In this document: piece by piece, positions 53,484 to 63,301 of the stretch
Layout of the letters: the number at the start of each line of letters is the position of its first letter
How positions within the stretch are numbered: the first letter of the stretch is position 1
Translations under genes and position numbers: made by a program
NCBI GenBank assembly: GCA_947492905.1
Contig: CANLOL010000001.1
Location: 1,466,578-1,530,577 of the forward strand
Source: an uncultured Sphingorhabdus sp.
GTDB lineage: Bacteria; Pseudomonadota; Alphaproteobacteria; Sphingomonadales; Sphingomonadaceae
Reading direction: 5' to 3'
DNA length: 64,000 bases
The notes under the pieces: model-generated
The model's database searches: none
What the model was told of the DNA's origin: nothing
The model's input: only the letters and a program-made list of their open reading frames with translations

Positions 53484-55226
53484 ATGCATGATATGGTGAT
53501 ACGCGGCGGCACAATAGTAGATGGCAGCGGAGAGGCGGCCTATACTGGGGATGTAGCAATTGATGGCGGGGTAATTTCTGCAGTGGGCGTCGTTAATGGT
53601 GCTGGCAAAGAAGAAATTGACGCAAGCGGTAAAGTTGTAACCCCCGGATTTGTTGACATTCACACCCATTATGATGGCCAAGCCACTTGGGATCAAGAAA
53701 TGGCCCCATCAAGCTGGCATGGCGTTACCACTGTTGTGATGGGCAATTGCGGCGTAGGATTTGCCCCTGCCAAGAAAGACAAACATGATTGGCTTATCGG
53801 CTTGATGGAAGGGGTTGAGGATATCCCTGGTACCGCATTGGCCGAAGGTATGAAATGGAATTGGGAGACATTCCCCGAATATATGGATGCTTTGGAGGAA
53901 TTACCGCGCACAGTGGATGTAGCAACCCATGTTCCGCATGGAGCAGTGCGCGCCTATGTGCTGGGTGATCGCGAAAAGCCGGGCGCCGTGCCAACGCAAC
54001 AAGATGTCGATGAAATGTCACAAATTGTCGAGGAAGGATTGCGTTCTGGTGCATTGGGATTTTCCACATCGCGCACAACTTTGCATCGCAGCATCGATGG
54101 CGAATTGGTGCCGGGTACGACCGCCACCAAAGACGAATTAATGGGCATCGGCAGAGCGATGGGCCGTGTTGGATATGGCGTGTTTGAAATGGCATCCGAT
54201 TTGAATCGCGAATGGAAAGAATTTGACTGGATGGGTGATCTTAGCCGTGAAACGGGTATGCCCGTTACATTTGCTGCGCTGCAATCCATCGCCAAAGATA
54301 TACCGCTTGATGAACAAATTTCCCAAATGCGCGCCCAAAATGATAATGGCGCCAATATTGTTGCGCAGATTGCACTGCGCGGCAATGGTATCATCATGAC
54401 ATGGCAGGGGACAGTGCATCCCTTCATTCGTAAACCAGGTTGGATTGCGATGGAGGAATTAAGCTGGGATGAAAAATATGCCAAGCTATGCGATCCCGCG
54501 TTCAAAGCGCAATTAATTGCCGAGGAAAGCTTGCCCGCAGAACAGGTTGATATGGCTCCGATCCAATTCATTATTACCAATGGTTGGGCGATGCAATATC
54601 AAATGGATGATGGGTTTAATTATGAACCGACAACAGAGGAATCCATTAATTCACGGGCGAATGTTGCGTGCGTGCTGCCGCCTGAATATGCGTATGATTT
54701 GCTGATGAGCGATAATGGCAAGGGCCTGATTTATCTGCCTATCCTGAATTATGTCGATGGTAATTTAGATTTCTTGCACCCGCTTCAACATGCGGATGAT
54801 TGCGTTAATTCGCTCTCTGATGGCGGGGCGCATTGCGGTACGATATGCGATGCGGCTAGCCCGACATTCATGCTAGAGCATTGGGTGAAAGGACGCGCGC
54901 GCGGAACAATCAGCATTGAAAATGCGATTAAACGTCAATGCTATGATACAGCGCGGCTCTATGGTCTGAATGATCGTGGATTGCTGAAAACGGGTTATTT
55001 GGCCGATGTGAATATTATTGATATGGATAATATCAAGCTGCAAAAACCATGGTTAGCCTTTGATCTTCCTGCGGGCGGCAAGCGCTTGCTGCAAAAGGCT
55101 GATGGCTATGACATGACGATCAAATCAGGGCGGGTGACGTTCAAAAATGGCGTGATGCAAGGCCCAACGCCGGGCGGCCTTATCCGTGGTCCGCAACATG
55201 TCGAAATGATGGAGGCTGCTGAGTAG
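53484..55226 (+). CDS. N-acyl-D-amino-acid deacylase family amidohydrolase
   Basis: A 580-residue metal-dependent amidohydrolase of the D-aminoacylase group. It opens MVIRGGTIVDGSGEAAYTGD, has the metal motif VDIHTHYDGQATWD (about residues 58-71), VVMGNCGVGFAP, further His/Cys positions in HPLQHADDCVNSLSDGGAHCG and a C-terminal beta-sandwich ending GGLIRGPQHVEM. It could deacylate N-acyl-D-amino acids or act on related amides. AGGAGAG precedes the ATG. It is 92 bp after the reductase gene, in the same direction. Confidence 0.9.
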   Translation: MHDMVIRGGTIVDGSGEAAYTGDVAIDGGVISAVGVVNGAGKEEIDASGKVVTPGFVDIHTHYDGQATWDQEMAPSSWHGVTTVVMGNCGVGFAPAKKDKHDWLIGLMEGVEDIPGTALAEGMKWNWETFPEYMDALEELPRTVDVATHVPHGAVRAYVLGDREKPGAVPTQQDVDEMSQIVEEGLRSGALGFSTSRTTLHRSIDGELVPGTTATKDELMGIGRAMGRVGYGVFEMASDLNREWKEFDWMGDLSRETGMPVTFAALQSIAKDIPLDEQISQMRAQNDNGANIVAQIALRGNGIIMTWQGTVHPFIRKPGWIAMEELSWDEKYAKLCDPAFKAQLIAEESLPAEQVDMAPIQFIITNGWAMQYQMDDGFNYEPTTEESINSRANVACVLPPEYAYDLLMSDNGKGLIYLPILNYVDGNLDFLHPLQHADDCVNSLSDGGAHCGTICDAASPTFMLEHWVKGRARGTISIENAIKRQCYDTARLYGLNDRGLLKTGYLADVNIIDMDNIKLQKPWLAFDLPAGGKRLLQKADGYDMTIKSGRVTFKNGVMQGPTPGGLIRGPQHVEMMEAAE

Positions 55227-55289
55227 GATATAAATGATTAATTGAGTCCTTCTCCTATGAACTAAGAGATTTGGATTCATACTCTTTGA

Positions 55290-55464
55290 CCTTCTCCCTA
55301 GAGGGAGAAGGATAGAGAGGCTTATCTTTAGATTAGCCGAAATTGGATGAGGGTGGTCATAGGGCCATAGGATAGTTTTTCTAATGAAATTTTGAAACCC
55401 TCACCCAGCTATCGCTAGGCTTCGCCAAGCTTTCGCATCCCTCTCCCTAAAAGGGCGAGGGTTT
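55290..55464. repeat. Palindromic intergenic element
   Basis: Between the amidohydrolase and dnaN (289 bp) lie CCTTCTCCC/GGGAGAAGG arms (55290-55311, loop TAGA), GATGAGGGTGG, and AAACCCTC (55395-55402) pairing with GAGGGTTT (55457-55464) around CTATCGCTAGGCTTCGCCAAG. The sequence resembles the dispersed palindromic repeats of alphaproteobacteria. It can also act as a transcription barrier between the convergent genes. No gene lies in this gap. Confidence 0.65.
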
Positions 55465-55515
55465 ATTCAGATTAATATAATATTGAGTGATTAGCCAATA
55501 GTGTATTGCCAATTC

Positions 55516-56631
55516 CTAAACCCTCATAGGCATCAATACGTAAAGCGCAGTTGATTTGCTATCTTCGCGGATGAGCGTCGGCGCACTAGCATCGGCCAAG
55601 TGCAGCTCCACTTCATCGCTATCGATTTCTGCCAATATTTCCATCAAGTAACGCGCATTAAAGCCAATCTCGAAAGTGTCATCTTTATAAGCACCAATGA
55701 CTTCTTCTTGCGCTGTACCATTTTCGGGTGATGTCACGGATAATGTGATTTTATCTTCGCCCAAGGCCATTTTAACGGCGCGGGTGCGCTCTGTGGCGAT
55801 GGTGGCCACACGGTCAACGCCTTGTGAAAATGCTTTTGGATCAATTTTGAGCAATTTGTCATTACCCGTTGGAATCACGCGATTATAATCGGGGAATGTG
55901 CCATCGATTAATTTTGATGTCAGAATAGCGCTTTCCATTGTGAAGCGAATTTTGCTGGCAGAGAGGTCAACTTGAACAGGATTATCACCATTTTCATCGA
56001 GCAATTTGCGAATTTCCGCAACGCATTTGCGCGGAATGATGATGTCGGGCATGCCATTGGCGCCTTCGGGCTGCGGCAATGTAACGCGCGCTAGGCGGTG
56101 ACCATCGGTAGCTGCTGCTTTTAATACGGGCGTATCTTCGTCGGTCACATGCAAGAATATACCGTTGAGATAATAGCGTGTTTCCTCGGTAGAAATTGCG
56201 AATTTGGTTTTATCAATGATTTGGATCAATGAAGAGGCAGGCAGTTCAAAGCTGGTTGGTAATTCACCTGCGGCAATGATTGGGAAATCATCGCGCGGTA
56301 ATGTTGCCAACGAAAATCGTGCGCGCCCAGCATTCACGGCCATGCGGCCATCTTCGGCGTTCAATTGGACTTCGCTGCCATCGGGCAATTTGCGGGCTAT
56401 CTCAAACAATGTGTGGGCGGATACTGTGGTTGATCCTGCGCTTTCTACTTTGGCGCTAACCGTATCGACAATTTGCAAATCTAGATCGGTTGCGGTGAGT
56501 TTTAGCGACCCTGTATCGCTTGCTTCGATCAACACATTTGACAAAATTGGAATAGTGTTGCGGCGTTCCACCACGGACTGAACATGGCTCAGACTTTTTA
56601 ACAGTGTTGCGCGTTCGATAGTTACTTTCAT
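55516..56631 (-). CDS. dnaN: DNA polymerase III beta sliding clamp
   Basis: A 371-residue clamp protein with three similar domains, N-terminal MKVTIERATLLKSLSHVQSVVERRNTIPILSNV and C-terminal LYVLMPMRV, the hydrophobic cleft residues being near YLMEILAEI and the final MPMR. It tethers polymerases to DNA. Length is normal. It is not next to dnaA or recF in this window; a phosphatase gene diverges from it across 149 bp. Confidence 0.97.
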   Translation of the reverse strand: MKVTIERATLLKSLSHVQSVVERRNTIPILSNVLIEASDTGSLKLTATDLDLQIVDTVSAKVESAGSTTVSAHTLFEIARKLPDGSEVQLNAEDGRMAVNAGRARFSLATLPRDDFPIIAAGELPTSFELPASSLIQIIDKTKFAISTEETRYYLNGIFLHVTDEDTPVLKAAATDGHRLARVTLPQPEGANGMPDIIIPRKCVAEIRKLLDENGDNPVQVDLSASKIRFTMESAILTSKLIDGTFPDYNRVIPTGNDKLLKIDPKAFSQGVDRVATIATERTRAVKMALGEDKITLSVTSPENGTAQEEVIGAYKDDTFEIGFNARYLMEILAEIDSDEVELHLADASAPTLIREDSKSTALYVLMPMRV

Positions 56632-56780
56632 AGTCGAAATTCTTTCCCATCCATTGCGCCGTAGCAGTGGCGCATAAAGTTCATGCTATAATAACTTGCA
56701 AAATACCAATTCTTCCTTACCAACTCTGTGATTAAGGGCAAGTCGATAGCCTGTGTTTTTGGTTAAAATCTGTGGAAGAA

Positions 56781-57452
56781 ATGAATAAATTGACTATTTC
56801 AACGCATAATAGACGTCTTTTTATCGCTCGGCATGGGGAAACTGTCTTTAATAAGGTTGGCCGTATGCAAGGGATGACGGCGCATACGCCACTGACTTGG
56901 GATGGTTGTGTGCAAGCCACCACGATGGGCCGCGCGCTTGCTAGCTATATTTCAAATAATGGGCAAATTTCAGAGGATAGCGCTCTATCTTTGGTGGCAT
57001 CACCATCGGGGCGCACGTTACAGACTTTGGCGCTGATAACGGAACAGACAGGCCATGATTGGCACAGCCATACTGTTGATAATAGGCTACGCGAGATTGA
57101 TATTGGCGATTGGGAAGGAAGATTTTACACCGATGTCGTAGAAGAATTTGGCGATTTCGTGGATAGAGAAAATCATCTGTTCAATCGTGTTGCTCCTGGT
57201 GGTGAAAATTACGCACAAATTGCTACGCGTATGCGCGAATGGATAGACGACCAATTGTTTGAGAATGATATGTTGATTATCACTCATGGTATGAGCGCCC
57301 GTGTCTTGCGCGGTGTATTATGTGATTTAGAGCCGCTTGAGGGCTATGATGCGCCTATTGCGCCAACGCTCTCGCAAGGCTCTATGGTGATGATCTGTGA
57401 TGGCAAAGAAGAGCTGATAATAAGCGGCGACGGTAGCGAAGAGAAAGCCTAA
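56781..57452 (+). CDS. Histidine phosphatase (phosphoglycerate mutase) family protein
   Basis: A 223-residue branch-1 histidine phosphatase. The catalytic motif is FIARHGETVFN (about residues 12-22), with SPSGRTLQTL, LREIDIGDWEGRFY and the second His in LIITHGMSARVLRG. Many such proteins are broad phosphatases rather than mutases. The start ATG 56781 has GGAAG just before; a GTG three codons upstream is the alternative. The next gene is 9 bp on. Confidence 0.9.
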   Translation: MNKLTISTHNRRLFIARHGETVFNKVGRMQGMTAHTPLTWDGCVQATTMGRALASYISNNGQISEDSALSLVASPSGRTLQTLALITEQTGHDWHSHTVDNRLREIDIGDWEGRFYTDVVEEFGDFVDRENHLFNRVAPGGENYAQIATRMREWIDDQLFENDMLIITHGMSARVLRGVLCDLEPLEGYDAPIAPTLSQGSMVMICDGKEELIISGDGSEEKA

Positions 57453-57461
57453 GGTTAGAGA

Positions 57462-57971
57462 ATGAAGCGCAAAAAAATCTTTATCATGATGAGTGCATTG
57501 TTGGCGATGCTGTTGCCCGCAATGGCCCATGCAAAAGATTTGGTGAATATATTTTCGGGTTGGGCGGTTTTTTCTGAAAATGATAGCGGCGCAAAACATT
57601 GCTATGCAATCGCGCAGCCAACAGAGCTGGTGGGCCGAGATAGTTTGAAAGGCAATTCAGCATTCATCATTGGGTTTTGGCCAGAGCGCTCGCAAAATTA
57701 TCAAATCTATGTGCGCTTTTCCCGTGAACGTTCTAGCAATAGCGTTGTAACATTATCCGCTGGCGGCCGCCGTTTTAGGCTGGATGGCAATCGGGTAGAG
57801 GCTTGGGCAAAAGATAAACGCATGGATATGGCAATAATAGCGGCTCTGCGCAGCAGTGCATCAATGAGCATTGAATCGATTGGCCGTGATGGACGCGCTA
57901 TTGTGGATGCTTATAAATTGCGCGGAGCGGCCACGGCTATTGATAGCGCGGCTCTTGCTTGTAAAATATGA
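57462..57971 (+). CDS. IalB-like exported protein
   Basis: A 169-residue protein with a signal peptide ending MAHAK. The body matches the invasion-associated-locus-B style seen in alphaproteobacteria (FSGWAVFSENDSGAKHCYAI, a Cys at the end in LACKI that could pair with the first). Function in non-pathogens is not known; a periplasmic or envelope role is likely. It is closely linked to the preceding phosphatase gene and precedes rlmN by 70 bp. Confidence 0.75.
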   Translation: MKRKKIFIMMSALLAMLLPAMAHAKDLVNIFSGWAVFSENDSGAKHCYAIAQPTELVGRDSLKGNSAFIIGFWPERSQNYQIYVRFSRERSSNSVVTLSAGGRRFRLDGNRVEAWAKDKRMDMAIIAALRSSASMSIESIGRDGRAIVDAYKLRGAATAIDSAALACKI

Positions 57972-58041
57972 ATGCAGCGCTAGGACAGCATATTATCTCT
58001 AATCTCTGGTAATTCTATTTTACTACCGCTATGGCGCAATT

Positions 58042-59289
58042 ATGCAGATACCAGGCCAAATAGACCCCGTTCCTATCCCAAGAGATATTACCCCGCGTGA
58101 TGACGGGCGGATAGACTTATTGGGCCTTAGCCAAATGCAAATTAGGGATATTTTGCTAGAGGCAGAACTGCCAGAAAAACAAGCAAAATTGCGCTCTAAG
58201 CAATTGTTTCATTGGATATATCATCGCGGTGCTGTCGATTTTGATGTGATGACTGATATATCCAAGGCGATGCGTCCTTGGATGAAAGAACGTTTCATCA
58301 TCGGGCGTCCGCAAATTATTGATGCGCCAATTTCATCGGATGGTACACGCAAATGGTTGCTGCGCAGCGATGATGGTCAAGATTATGAAATGGTCTTCAT
58401 ACCCGATGCAGATCGCGGTACATTATGCGTATCGAGCCAAGTGGGATGCACGCTCAATTGCCGTTTTTGCCATACGGGAACAATGCGTTTGGTGCGCAAT
58501 TTAACGCCCGGTGAAATTGTTGGGCAAGTAATGCTCGCGCGCGATGCTCTGGGCGAGTGGCCCAAGGGCAATATGCACATAGAAGATGATCAATATGAGG
58601 ATGAGGATTCAGGCTATCAACGCAGCGATGGCCGTATGCTAACCAATATTGTGATGATGGGGATGGGCGAACCGCTCTATAATTTCGATAATGTGCGCGA
58701 TGCACTGAGCGTAGTGATGGACAGCGGCGGCCTTGCACTATCCAAACGCCGTATCACCCTATCCACCAGCGGTGTTGTCCCTAAAATGGCGCAAGCTGGG
58801 GCGGAAATAGGGGTTAATCTGGCGGTTTCACTACATGCTACCAATAAAGAAGTGCGCGATGAGATTGTCCCGATAAACCGTAAATATGGTATAGAGGAAT
58901 TGCTTGAGGCCTGCGCCAATTACCCCGGTGCCAATAATGCGCGGCGCATTACATTTGAATATGTGATGCTCAAAGATAAAAATGATAGCGACGCAGATGC
59001 GCATGAATTGGTGCGATTGCTTAAATATTATAATCTGCCCGCTAAGGTAAATCTGATTCCGTTTAATCCTTGGCCCGGTTCCATTTATGAATGTAGCGAC
59101 CCTCAGCGTATTAGAGCATTTAGCAATATCATTTTCGAAGCAGGTATTAGCGCGCCGATACGAACGCCGCGCGGACGCGATATTATGGCGGCTTGCGGAC
59201 AACTAAAATCAGCTAGCGAAAAGAAAAGCAGGGCTGAATTAGATCGTCTGGCAGAAGAGAAACAAGCGGCACTAGAAACTGAAATTTGA
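58042..59289 (+). CDS. rlmN: 23S rRNA/tRNA adenosine C2-methyltransferase RlmN
   Basis: A 415-residue radical-SAM methyltransferase for A2503 of 23S rRNA and A37 of tRNAs. The cluster motif CTLNCRFC (CxxxCxxC) is near residue 137, the GMGEPL motif follows, and the mechanistic Cys is in MAACGQL at the C-terminus. Both the N-terminal HhH-like region and the core are complete. An acidic insertion of about 20 residues ([16 protein letters not shown]) follows KGNMHI, as in other sphingomonads. Confidence 0.96.
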   Translation: MQIPGQIDPVPIPRDITPRDDGRIDLLGLSQMQIRDILLEAELPEKQAKLRSKQLFHWIYHRGAVDFDVMTDISKAMRPWMKERFIIGRPQIIDAPISSDGTRKWLLRSDDGQDYEMVFIPDADRGTLCVSSQVGCTLNCRFCHTGTMRLVRNLTPGEIVGQVMLARDALGEWPKGNMHIEDDQYEDEDSGYQRSDGRMLTNIVMMGMGEPLYNFDNVRDALSVVMDSGGLALSKRRITLSTSGVVPKMAQAGAEIGVNLAVSLHATNKEVRDEIVPINRKYGIEELLEACANYPGANNARRITFEYVMLKDKNDSDADAHELVRLLKYYNLPAKVNLIPFNPWPGSIYECSDPQRIRAFSNIIFEAGISAPIRTPRGRDIMAACGQLKSASEKKSRAELDRLAEEKQAALETEI

Positions 59290-59370
59290 TTATTAATATT
59301 TTATTGCGTAACTAAAATGCAATTTTATGTGAAAAGACAATCGATATATTAAATTATTAAGGAAGATATT

Positions 59371-60654
59371 TTGGCACTTTTGGATAGAATTTTAAACGGA
59401 CGTATTCATAAAGGTACAATTACAGTTAATCGACCTGATGGTAGTTCGGTCTCCTATGGTGAACCAACCGATGGATGGCCCGAAGTTGTTTTGCATATCC
59501 ACAAAAGCAATGCTGAACGCCGCATATTGACCAACCCGCGCCTTGGTCTAGCCGAGACGTTTATGGACGGCAGCGTGAGTATTGAAAATGAAGATATTAT
59601 GGGATTGGTTGATTTGGTTCGCCGCAATAATATCTGGGAAGTTGGTGGTGAAATTGGTGATCCGCAGCCTGTAAAAGATTTTTTCAGAATGTTGATGAAG
59701 CCATTTCATCAGCTAAATTCGCTTGCCAATTCGCGCTCTAATGTGGCGCATCATTATGATTTATCGAATGATTTTTACAAAAGCTGGCTTGATGAAGATA
59801 TGCAATATAGCTGTGCTTATTGGCCCGATGCAGATGTGAGCAATGATGGACCTGCGCTATCAAAAATGACTCTCGAAGAAGCACAAATTGCTAAAAAAGC
59901 GCATATTGCTGCTAAATTAAACTTAAAACCGGGTAATAAAGTGTTGGATATTGGCTGTGGCTGGGGCGGTATGGCGCTCTATATTGCTAGCGTTGCCGAT
60001 GTCACTGTTCATGGTATTACGTTAAGCGTCGAACAACATGCTTTGGCGGTTGAACGGGCGCAGAAATTAGGCTTGTCTGATCGCGTTACTTTTGAGCTTG
60101 TCGATTACCGCGATCATGCAATACGCGAAGTTCAAACTTATGATCGTATTGTTTCCGTTGGTATGTTTGAACATGTTGGTGTTCCGCAATTTGAAACATT
60201 TTTCCGCGCAGTATCAAACTTAATGAAGGATGATGGAGTGGCGTTAATCCACACCATTGGCCGTCTTGGCGTTCCAGGGTCAACTGATGCCTTCACGCGC
60301 AAATATATTTTTCCCGGCGGATATATTCCTGCGCTTTCAGAGACCATTGATAAAAGCGAAAAGGTAAAATTAATCGCGAGCGATATTGAAAATTGGCGCA
60401 TCCATTATGCGCCAACGCTGCGCGAATGGGACAAGCGCGTTAGAGCGCGCCGCGATGAAATTATCGCGCAATATGATGAAACATTTTACCGCATGTGGAT
60501 ATTCTATTTGGCGGGAGCTACTGCTGCTTTTGAATCGGGTCAGATGAATAATTATCAAATCCAATATATTCGCAATCGCCGCGCATTACCGCTGCACAGA
60601 AATTATATTGCTGAAAATGAAACAGCTTATTTGAAAAAGACTATGGGCAAATAA
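59371..60654 (+). CDS. cfa: Cyclopropane-fatty-acyl-phospholipid synthase family
   Basis: A 427-residue SAM-dependent enzyme that adds a methylene bridge to unsaturated acyl chains of membrane phospholipids. An N-terminal lipid-binding part is followed by SNVAHHYDLSNDFYKSWLDE, QYSCAYWPD, the SAM motif KVLDIGCGWGGMALY and the typical C-terminal YNYQIQYIRN-like NNYQIQYIRNRRALPLHR. It starts at TTG 59371 with AAGGAAG upstream. The product is cytosolic and membrane-associated. CFA synthesis often rises in stationary phase or acid stress. Confidence 0.94.
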   Translation: MALLDRILNGRIHKGTITVNRPDGSSVSYGEPTDGWPEVVLHIHKSNAERRILTNPRLGLAETFMDGSVSIENEDIMGLVDLVRRNNIWEVGGEIGDPQPVKDFFRMLMKPFHQLNSLANSRSNVAHHYDLSNDFYKSWLDEDMQYSCAYWPDADVSNDGPALSKMTLEEAQIAKKAHIAAKLNLKPGNKVLDIGCGWGGMALYIASVADVTVHGITLSVEQHALAVERAQKLGLSDRVTFELVDYRDHAIREVQTYDRIVSVGMFEHVGVPQFETFFRAVSNLMKDDGVALIHTIGRLGVPGSTDAFTRKYIFPGGYIPALSETIDKSEKVKLIASDIENWRIHYAPTLREWDKRVRARRDEIIAQYDETFYRMWIFYLAGATAAFESGQMNNYQIQYIRNRRALPLHRNYIAENETAYLKKTMGK

Positions 60655-60671
60655 TATAGGCGTTGAGAGGC

Positions 60672-61448
60672 CTAGATAAAGAGCGCCACCGATTGCATAG
60701 CCTTCATAACGGCTTTTCCATCGCTGTTCCAAACCGTCATGTCTTGGCTGCTTGCACCGTGGCTTGCATGATGTGTCTTTGAGTCCAAAAACCACCATCC
60801 ATTTTCGGTTTGTGGTTCATCGGACAGCATATTGATATGCCAATTCATTGACGAGACCATAGCTTGTTCCTCGAATAGCCCCATAACAGAGGGGGGCAGG
60901 GCATCGCCAATGCACATAAGCTCGGCAAAGGGGTTCAACCCATCGCGCTGCCTTAGGCGGTGCCAATTGGCAAGACGCGGTTCGCCTGATCCTAATGTTA
61001 GGCGTTTGTCGGGATAATCGAGATGATAGGTGAAAAATTCAGGCGGCCCGCTGCGCGTTTCGCCATCTTTTGGGATTGGCGGGAAATCAGCTTTGGGCAT
61101 ATCGATAAAATCAATTTTGCTTTCGCGTCTTTTCACGAACAAAAAAGTGCAGCTGAGTGAAACCGTGTCGCCCGACATAATCTCGCTCTTGATAAAGGCA
61201 GCGTTGCGGCCACGGCGCAAGAGCTGTGTTTTTATCTGTACATCACCTGCGACAGGGCCTGCAAAAGCGATTTGCGCAGATTGTAGCGGCGGTAAATCAT
61301 CTTCGCTCAAAGCCGCCGCTTGATAGGCCAATGCGGTGCTTAATCCGCCAAATGCTGTGCGGCCTTGATGCCATGTGGTATCAATGGTTATGCGATGGAT
61401 ATTATCGTCATTAGGGCTAATTTGCGCGAGCGTATCGGATAGGTTCAT
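60672..61448 (-). CDS. Acyl-CoA thioesterase-like (hotdog) protein
   Basis: A 258-residue protein with the two-hotdog pattern of the TesB/thioesterase-like superfamily: TTWHQGRTAFGGLSTALAYQA near residue 24 and SMNWHINMLSDEPQTENGWW near residue 195. It may cut acyl-CoA thioesters. It converges on the cfa gene with a gap of 17 bp. No promoter of note was seen; the 113 bp beyond its start carry nothing obvious before the tRNA repeats. Confidence 0.82.
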   Translation of the reverse strand: MNLSDTLAQISPNDDNIHRITIDTTWHQGRTAFGGLSTALAYQAAALSEDDLPPLQSAQIAFAGPVAGDVQIKTQLLRRGRNAAFIKSEIMSGDTVSLSCTFLFVKRRESKIDFIDMPKADFPPIPKDGETRSGPPEFFTYHLDYPDKRLTLGSGEPRLANWHRLRQRDGLNPFAELMCIGDALPPSVMGLFEEQAMVSSMNWHINMLSDEPQTENGWWFLDSKTHHASHGASSQDMTVWNSDGKAVMKAMQSVALFI

Positions 61449-61561
61449 GACCGCATGTTAGCCGTCAAATTCCATATTTCAAATGGTAAGATTATGTTTT
61501 TTCAAAAGCTTTGTAATCCGTAGCGGAAAGATGCTTTGAATATATGCTTGCTAATTATGAG

Positions 61562-61687
61562 GAATGGTGGGCCCAGCACGCGCAAGCGTGAATATTATTT
61601 CTGTACATTAAGCGAACGAAGTGAGAATGGTGGGCCCAGCACGCGCAAGCGTGTATATTATTTCTGTCCCTCATGCGAACGAAGTGA
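61562..61687. repeat. Two 63-bp tandem repeats carrying a copy of the tRNA-Val 3' end
   Basis: Units 61562-61624 and 61625-61687 differ at five positions, and a third partial copy runs into the tRNA. On the minus strand each contains GGGCCCACCA, similar to the tRNA acceptor end, then TTCTCACTTCGTTCGC, which also follows the real tRNA. Each has a CACGC-TTGC-GCGTG hairpin. Confidence 0.9.
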
Positions 61688-61690
61688 GAA

Positions 61691-61766
61691 TGGTGGGCGT
61701 AGAGAGAGTTGAACTCCCGACCCCTACAATGTCAATGTAGTGCTCTACCACTGAGCTATACGCCCA
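61691..61766 (-). tRNA. tRNA-Val (anticodon GAC)
   Basis: A 76-base cloverleaf with encoded CCA. Acceptor stem TGGGCGT pairs with ACGCCCA, the D arm contains AGCTCAGTGGTAGAGC, the anticodon stem is CTACA/TGTAG with loop TTGACAT, giving anticodon GAC (reads GUC and GUU), and the T arm has GTTCAAC. Downstream (minus strand) lie two 63-bp repeats of its 3' end. Confidence 0.97.
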
Positions 61767-61835
61767 TTCCAAGGCTTATTGCGTCCGTCTATCGCTGCAT
61801 GTTTGATTTTGCAAGAATAAAGCGGAGAAAATATA

Positions 61836-62213
61836 TTAATTAAGGCCGCTAGCGCTTTCTGGGGTGAACATACGTTCAACTTCTAGGACCAAGTCTCGCA
61901 AGTGGAATGGTTTGGAAAGGACTTTTGCTTGTGGTGCGGCATCGCCAGCGCGCAGAGCTACGCCAGAAAAACCAGTAATGAACATGACTTTGGTTTGCGG
62001 CGATACTTTGCTGCAATGACGCGCCAATTCGATACCATCCATTTCGGGCATCACAATATCGGTGAGGAGCAAATCATAATCATTTTCATCCAACAAAGGT
62101 GCGGCTTTTGAACCACAATTGACAGAAGTTACTTCATAGCCAGATTTCTCAAGCGCACGCTTTAGATATTCACGCATTGCGTCTTCATCTTCTGCCAATA
62201 ATATATGAATCAT
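61836..62213 (-). CDS. cpdR: Single-domain response regulator CpdR
   Basis: A 125-residue receiver domain without output. Acidic pocket AEDEDAMRE, phospho-acceptor Asp in LLTDIVMPEMDG, Thr in FITGFSG and Lys in LSKPFHLRDLV. In Caulobacter CpdR is phosphorylated by CckA-ChpT and, when unphosphorylated, sends ClpXP to the pole to degrade CtrA and PdeA. ATG 62213 is chosen because AAAGGTG lies upstream and the family starts there. It diverges from the N-formylglutamate amidohydrolase gene, a pairing I recall from other sphingomonads. Confidence 0.9.
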   Translation of the reverse strand: MIHILLAEDEDAMREYLKRALEKSGYEVTSVNCGSKAAPLLDENDYDLLLTDIVMPEMDGIELARHCSKVSPQTKVMFITGFSGVALRAGDAAPQAKVLSKPFHLRDLVLEVERMFTPESASGLN

Positions 62214-62431
62214 TCTCAACACCTTTTGGTTCAACACTATTTGAATTAATGATAACCCAAGACAGCGTAATATTCGATACTGTTAACCCTTTACAGTAGA
62301 GGTATAAAAATATGGTAAAACCGCGGGACTTTGTATGAAAATTTTACTTTTACATAACTATTGCGCATATTTTCATTATCGATATCAAGGATAGAGGATT
62401 GATTCTTGCTATTTATTTGAGAGTATAGCCT

Positions 62432-63301
62432 TTGCATAATGATGCATCTTTTAATGATAATTTTATCAGCTATGGCTGCTCTGACCCTAGCGTCCCACTA
62501 TTATTAGCAACACCGCACGCGGGCAGGGACTATCCAGCAGAATTGATGCAGCAGATCAGAATCGCATCAGATCAATTGCTGCGTCTCGAAGATCGCTATG
62601 TCGATATTTTGGTAAAGGAATGCGCGGCAAACCATATCCCAACCATGATAGCGCGCGCACCCAGAGCCCTTATTGATCTGAATCGCAGCGAAGATGAAAT
62701 TGATGCTGATATGATTATTGGCCTTGATTGGAATGAAGTGGCGCATCCGAGTATGAAGACGCGCGGCGGATTAGGGTTAATCCCAAGACGGCTTAGCGGC
62801 GTTGGGGAAATATGGAGAAACCCTATCCCCAAAACTATAGTGCAGCAGCGTATTACCAGCATTCATCAACCATATCATGATTATATTGGATGGGTGATGG
62901 ACAAGATGGTGCAAAAATTTGGTGTCGCGGTGTTGATCGATGTTCATTCTATGCCGCCGCTTAAGAATGACTTTGATAAAAAGGCCGCGCAATGGGTTAT
63001 TGGCGATAGATATGGAGCGAGTGCTGAGAATATATATTCTGACCTGATAACCAGCTATTTGAAACAAGAAGGCTATGATGTTGCGCTTAATTCCCCTTAT
63101 TCGGGAGGCTATATTTTAGAGCGGCATGGCAACCCGAAGAGAGGGAAACATGCTCTGCAAATCGAAATAGATCGCAATCTTTATCTTGATAAGGATAATA
63201 GAGAGCCAATCGAAGATCATAAAAAAATATCAGATATAATCAACCATATAGTCGCTATGATTATTGGAAATATTAATCCAATGGTTGAAGCTGCTGAGTG
63301 A
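62432..63301 (+). CDS. N-formylglutamate amidohydrolase family protein
   Basis: A 289-residue enzyme of the HutG/FGase family. ATPHAGRDYPAEL (about residues 24-36), RAPRALIDLNRSEDEID, AVLIDVHSMPP and PYSGGYILERHGNPKRGKHALQIEIDRNLY are the family blocks. It would release formate from N-formylglutamate, or act on related formamides. It starts at TTG 62432; a stop lies in frame just upstream and the next Met would remove conserved sequence. The gene abuts the convergent TPR gene with no spare base. Confidence 0.88.
   Translation: MHNDASFNDNFISYGCSDPSVPLLLATPHAGRDYPAELMQQIRIASDQLLRLEDRYVDILVKECAANHIPTMIARAPRALIDLNRSEDEIDADMIIGLDWNEVAHPSMKTRGGLGLIPRRLSGVGEIWRNPIPKTIVQQRITSIHQPYHDYIGWVMDKMVQKFGVAVLIDVHSMPPLKNDFDKKAAQWVIGDRYGASAENIYSDLITSYLKQEGYDVALNSPYSGGYILERHGNPKRGKHALQIEIDRNLYLDKDNREPIEDHKKISDIINHIVAMIIGNINPMVEAAE

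Noticed and set aside
61562-61687. Repeats after tRNA-Val as additional tRNA genes or a CRISPR array
   Set aside because: They contain only the 3' acceptor-like end, lack D and anticodon arms, and are 63-bp tandem units with no spacers.
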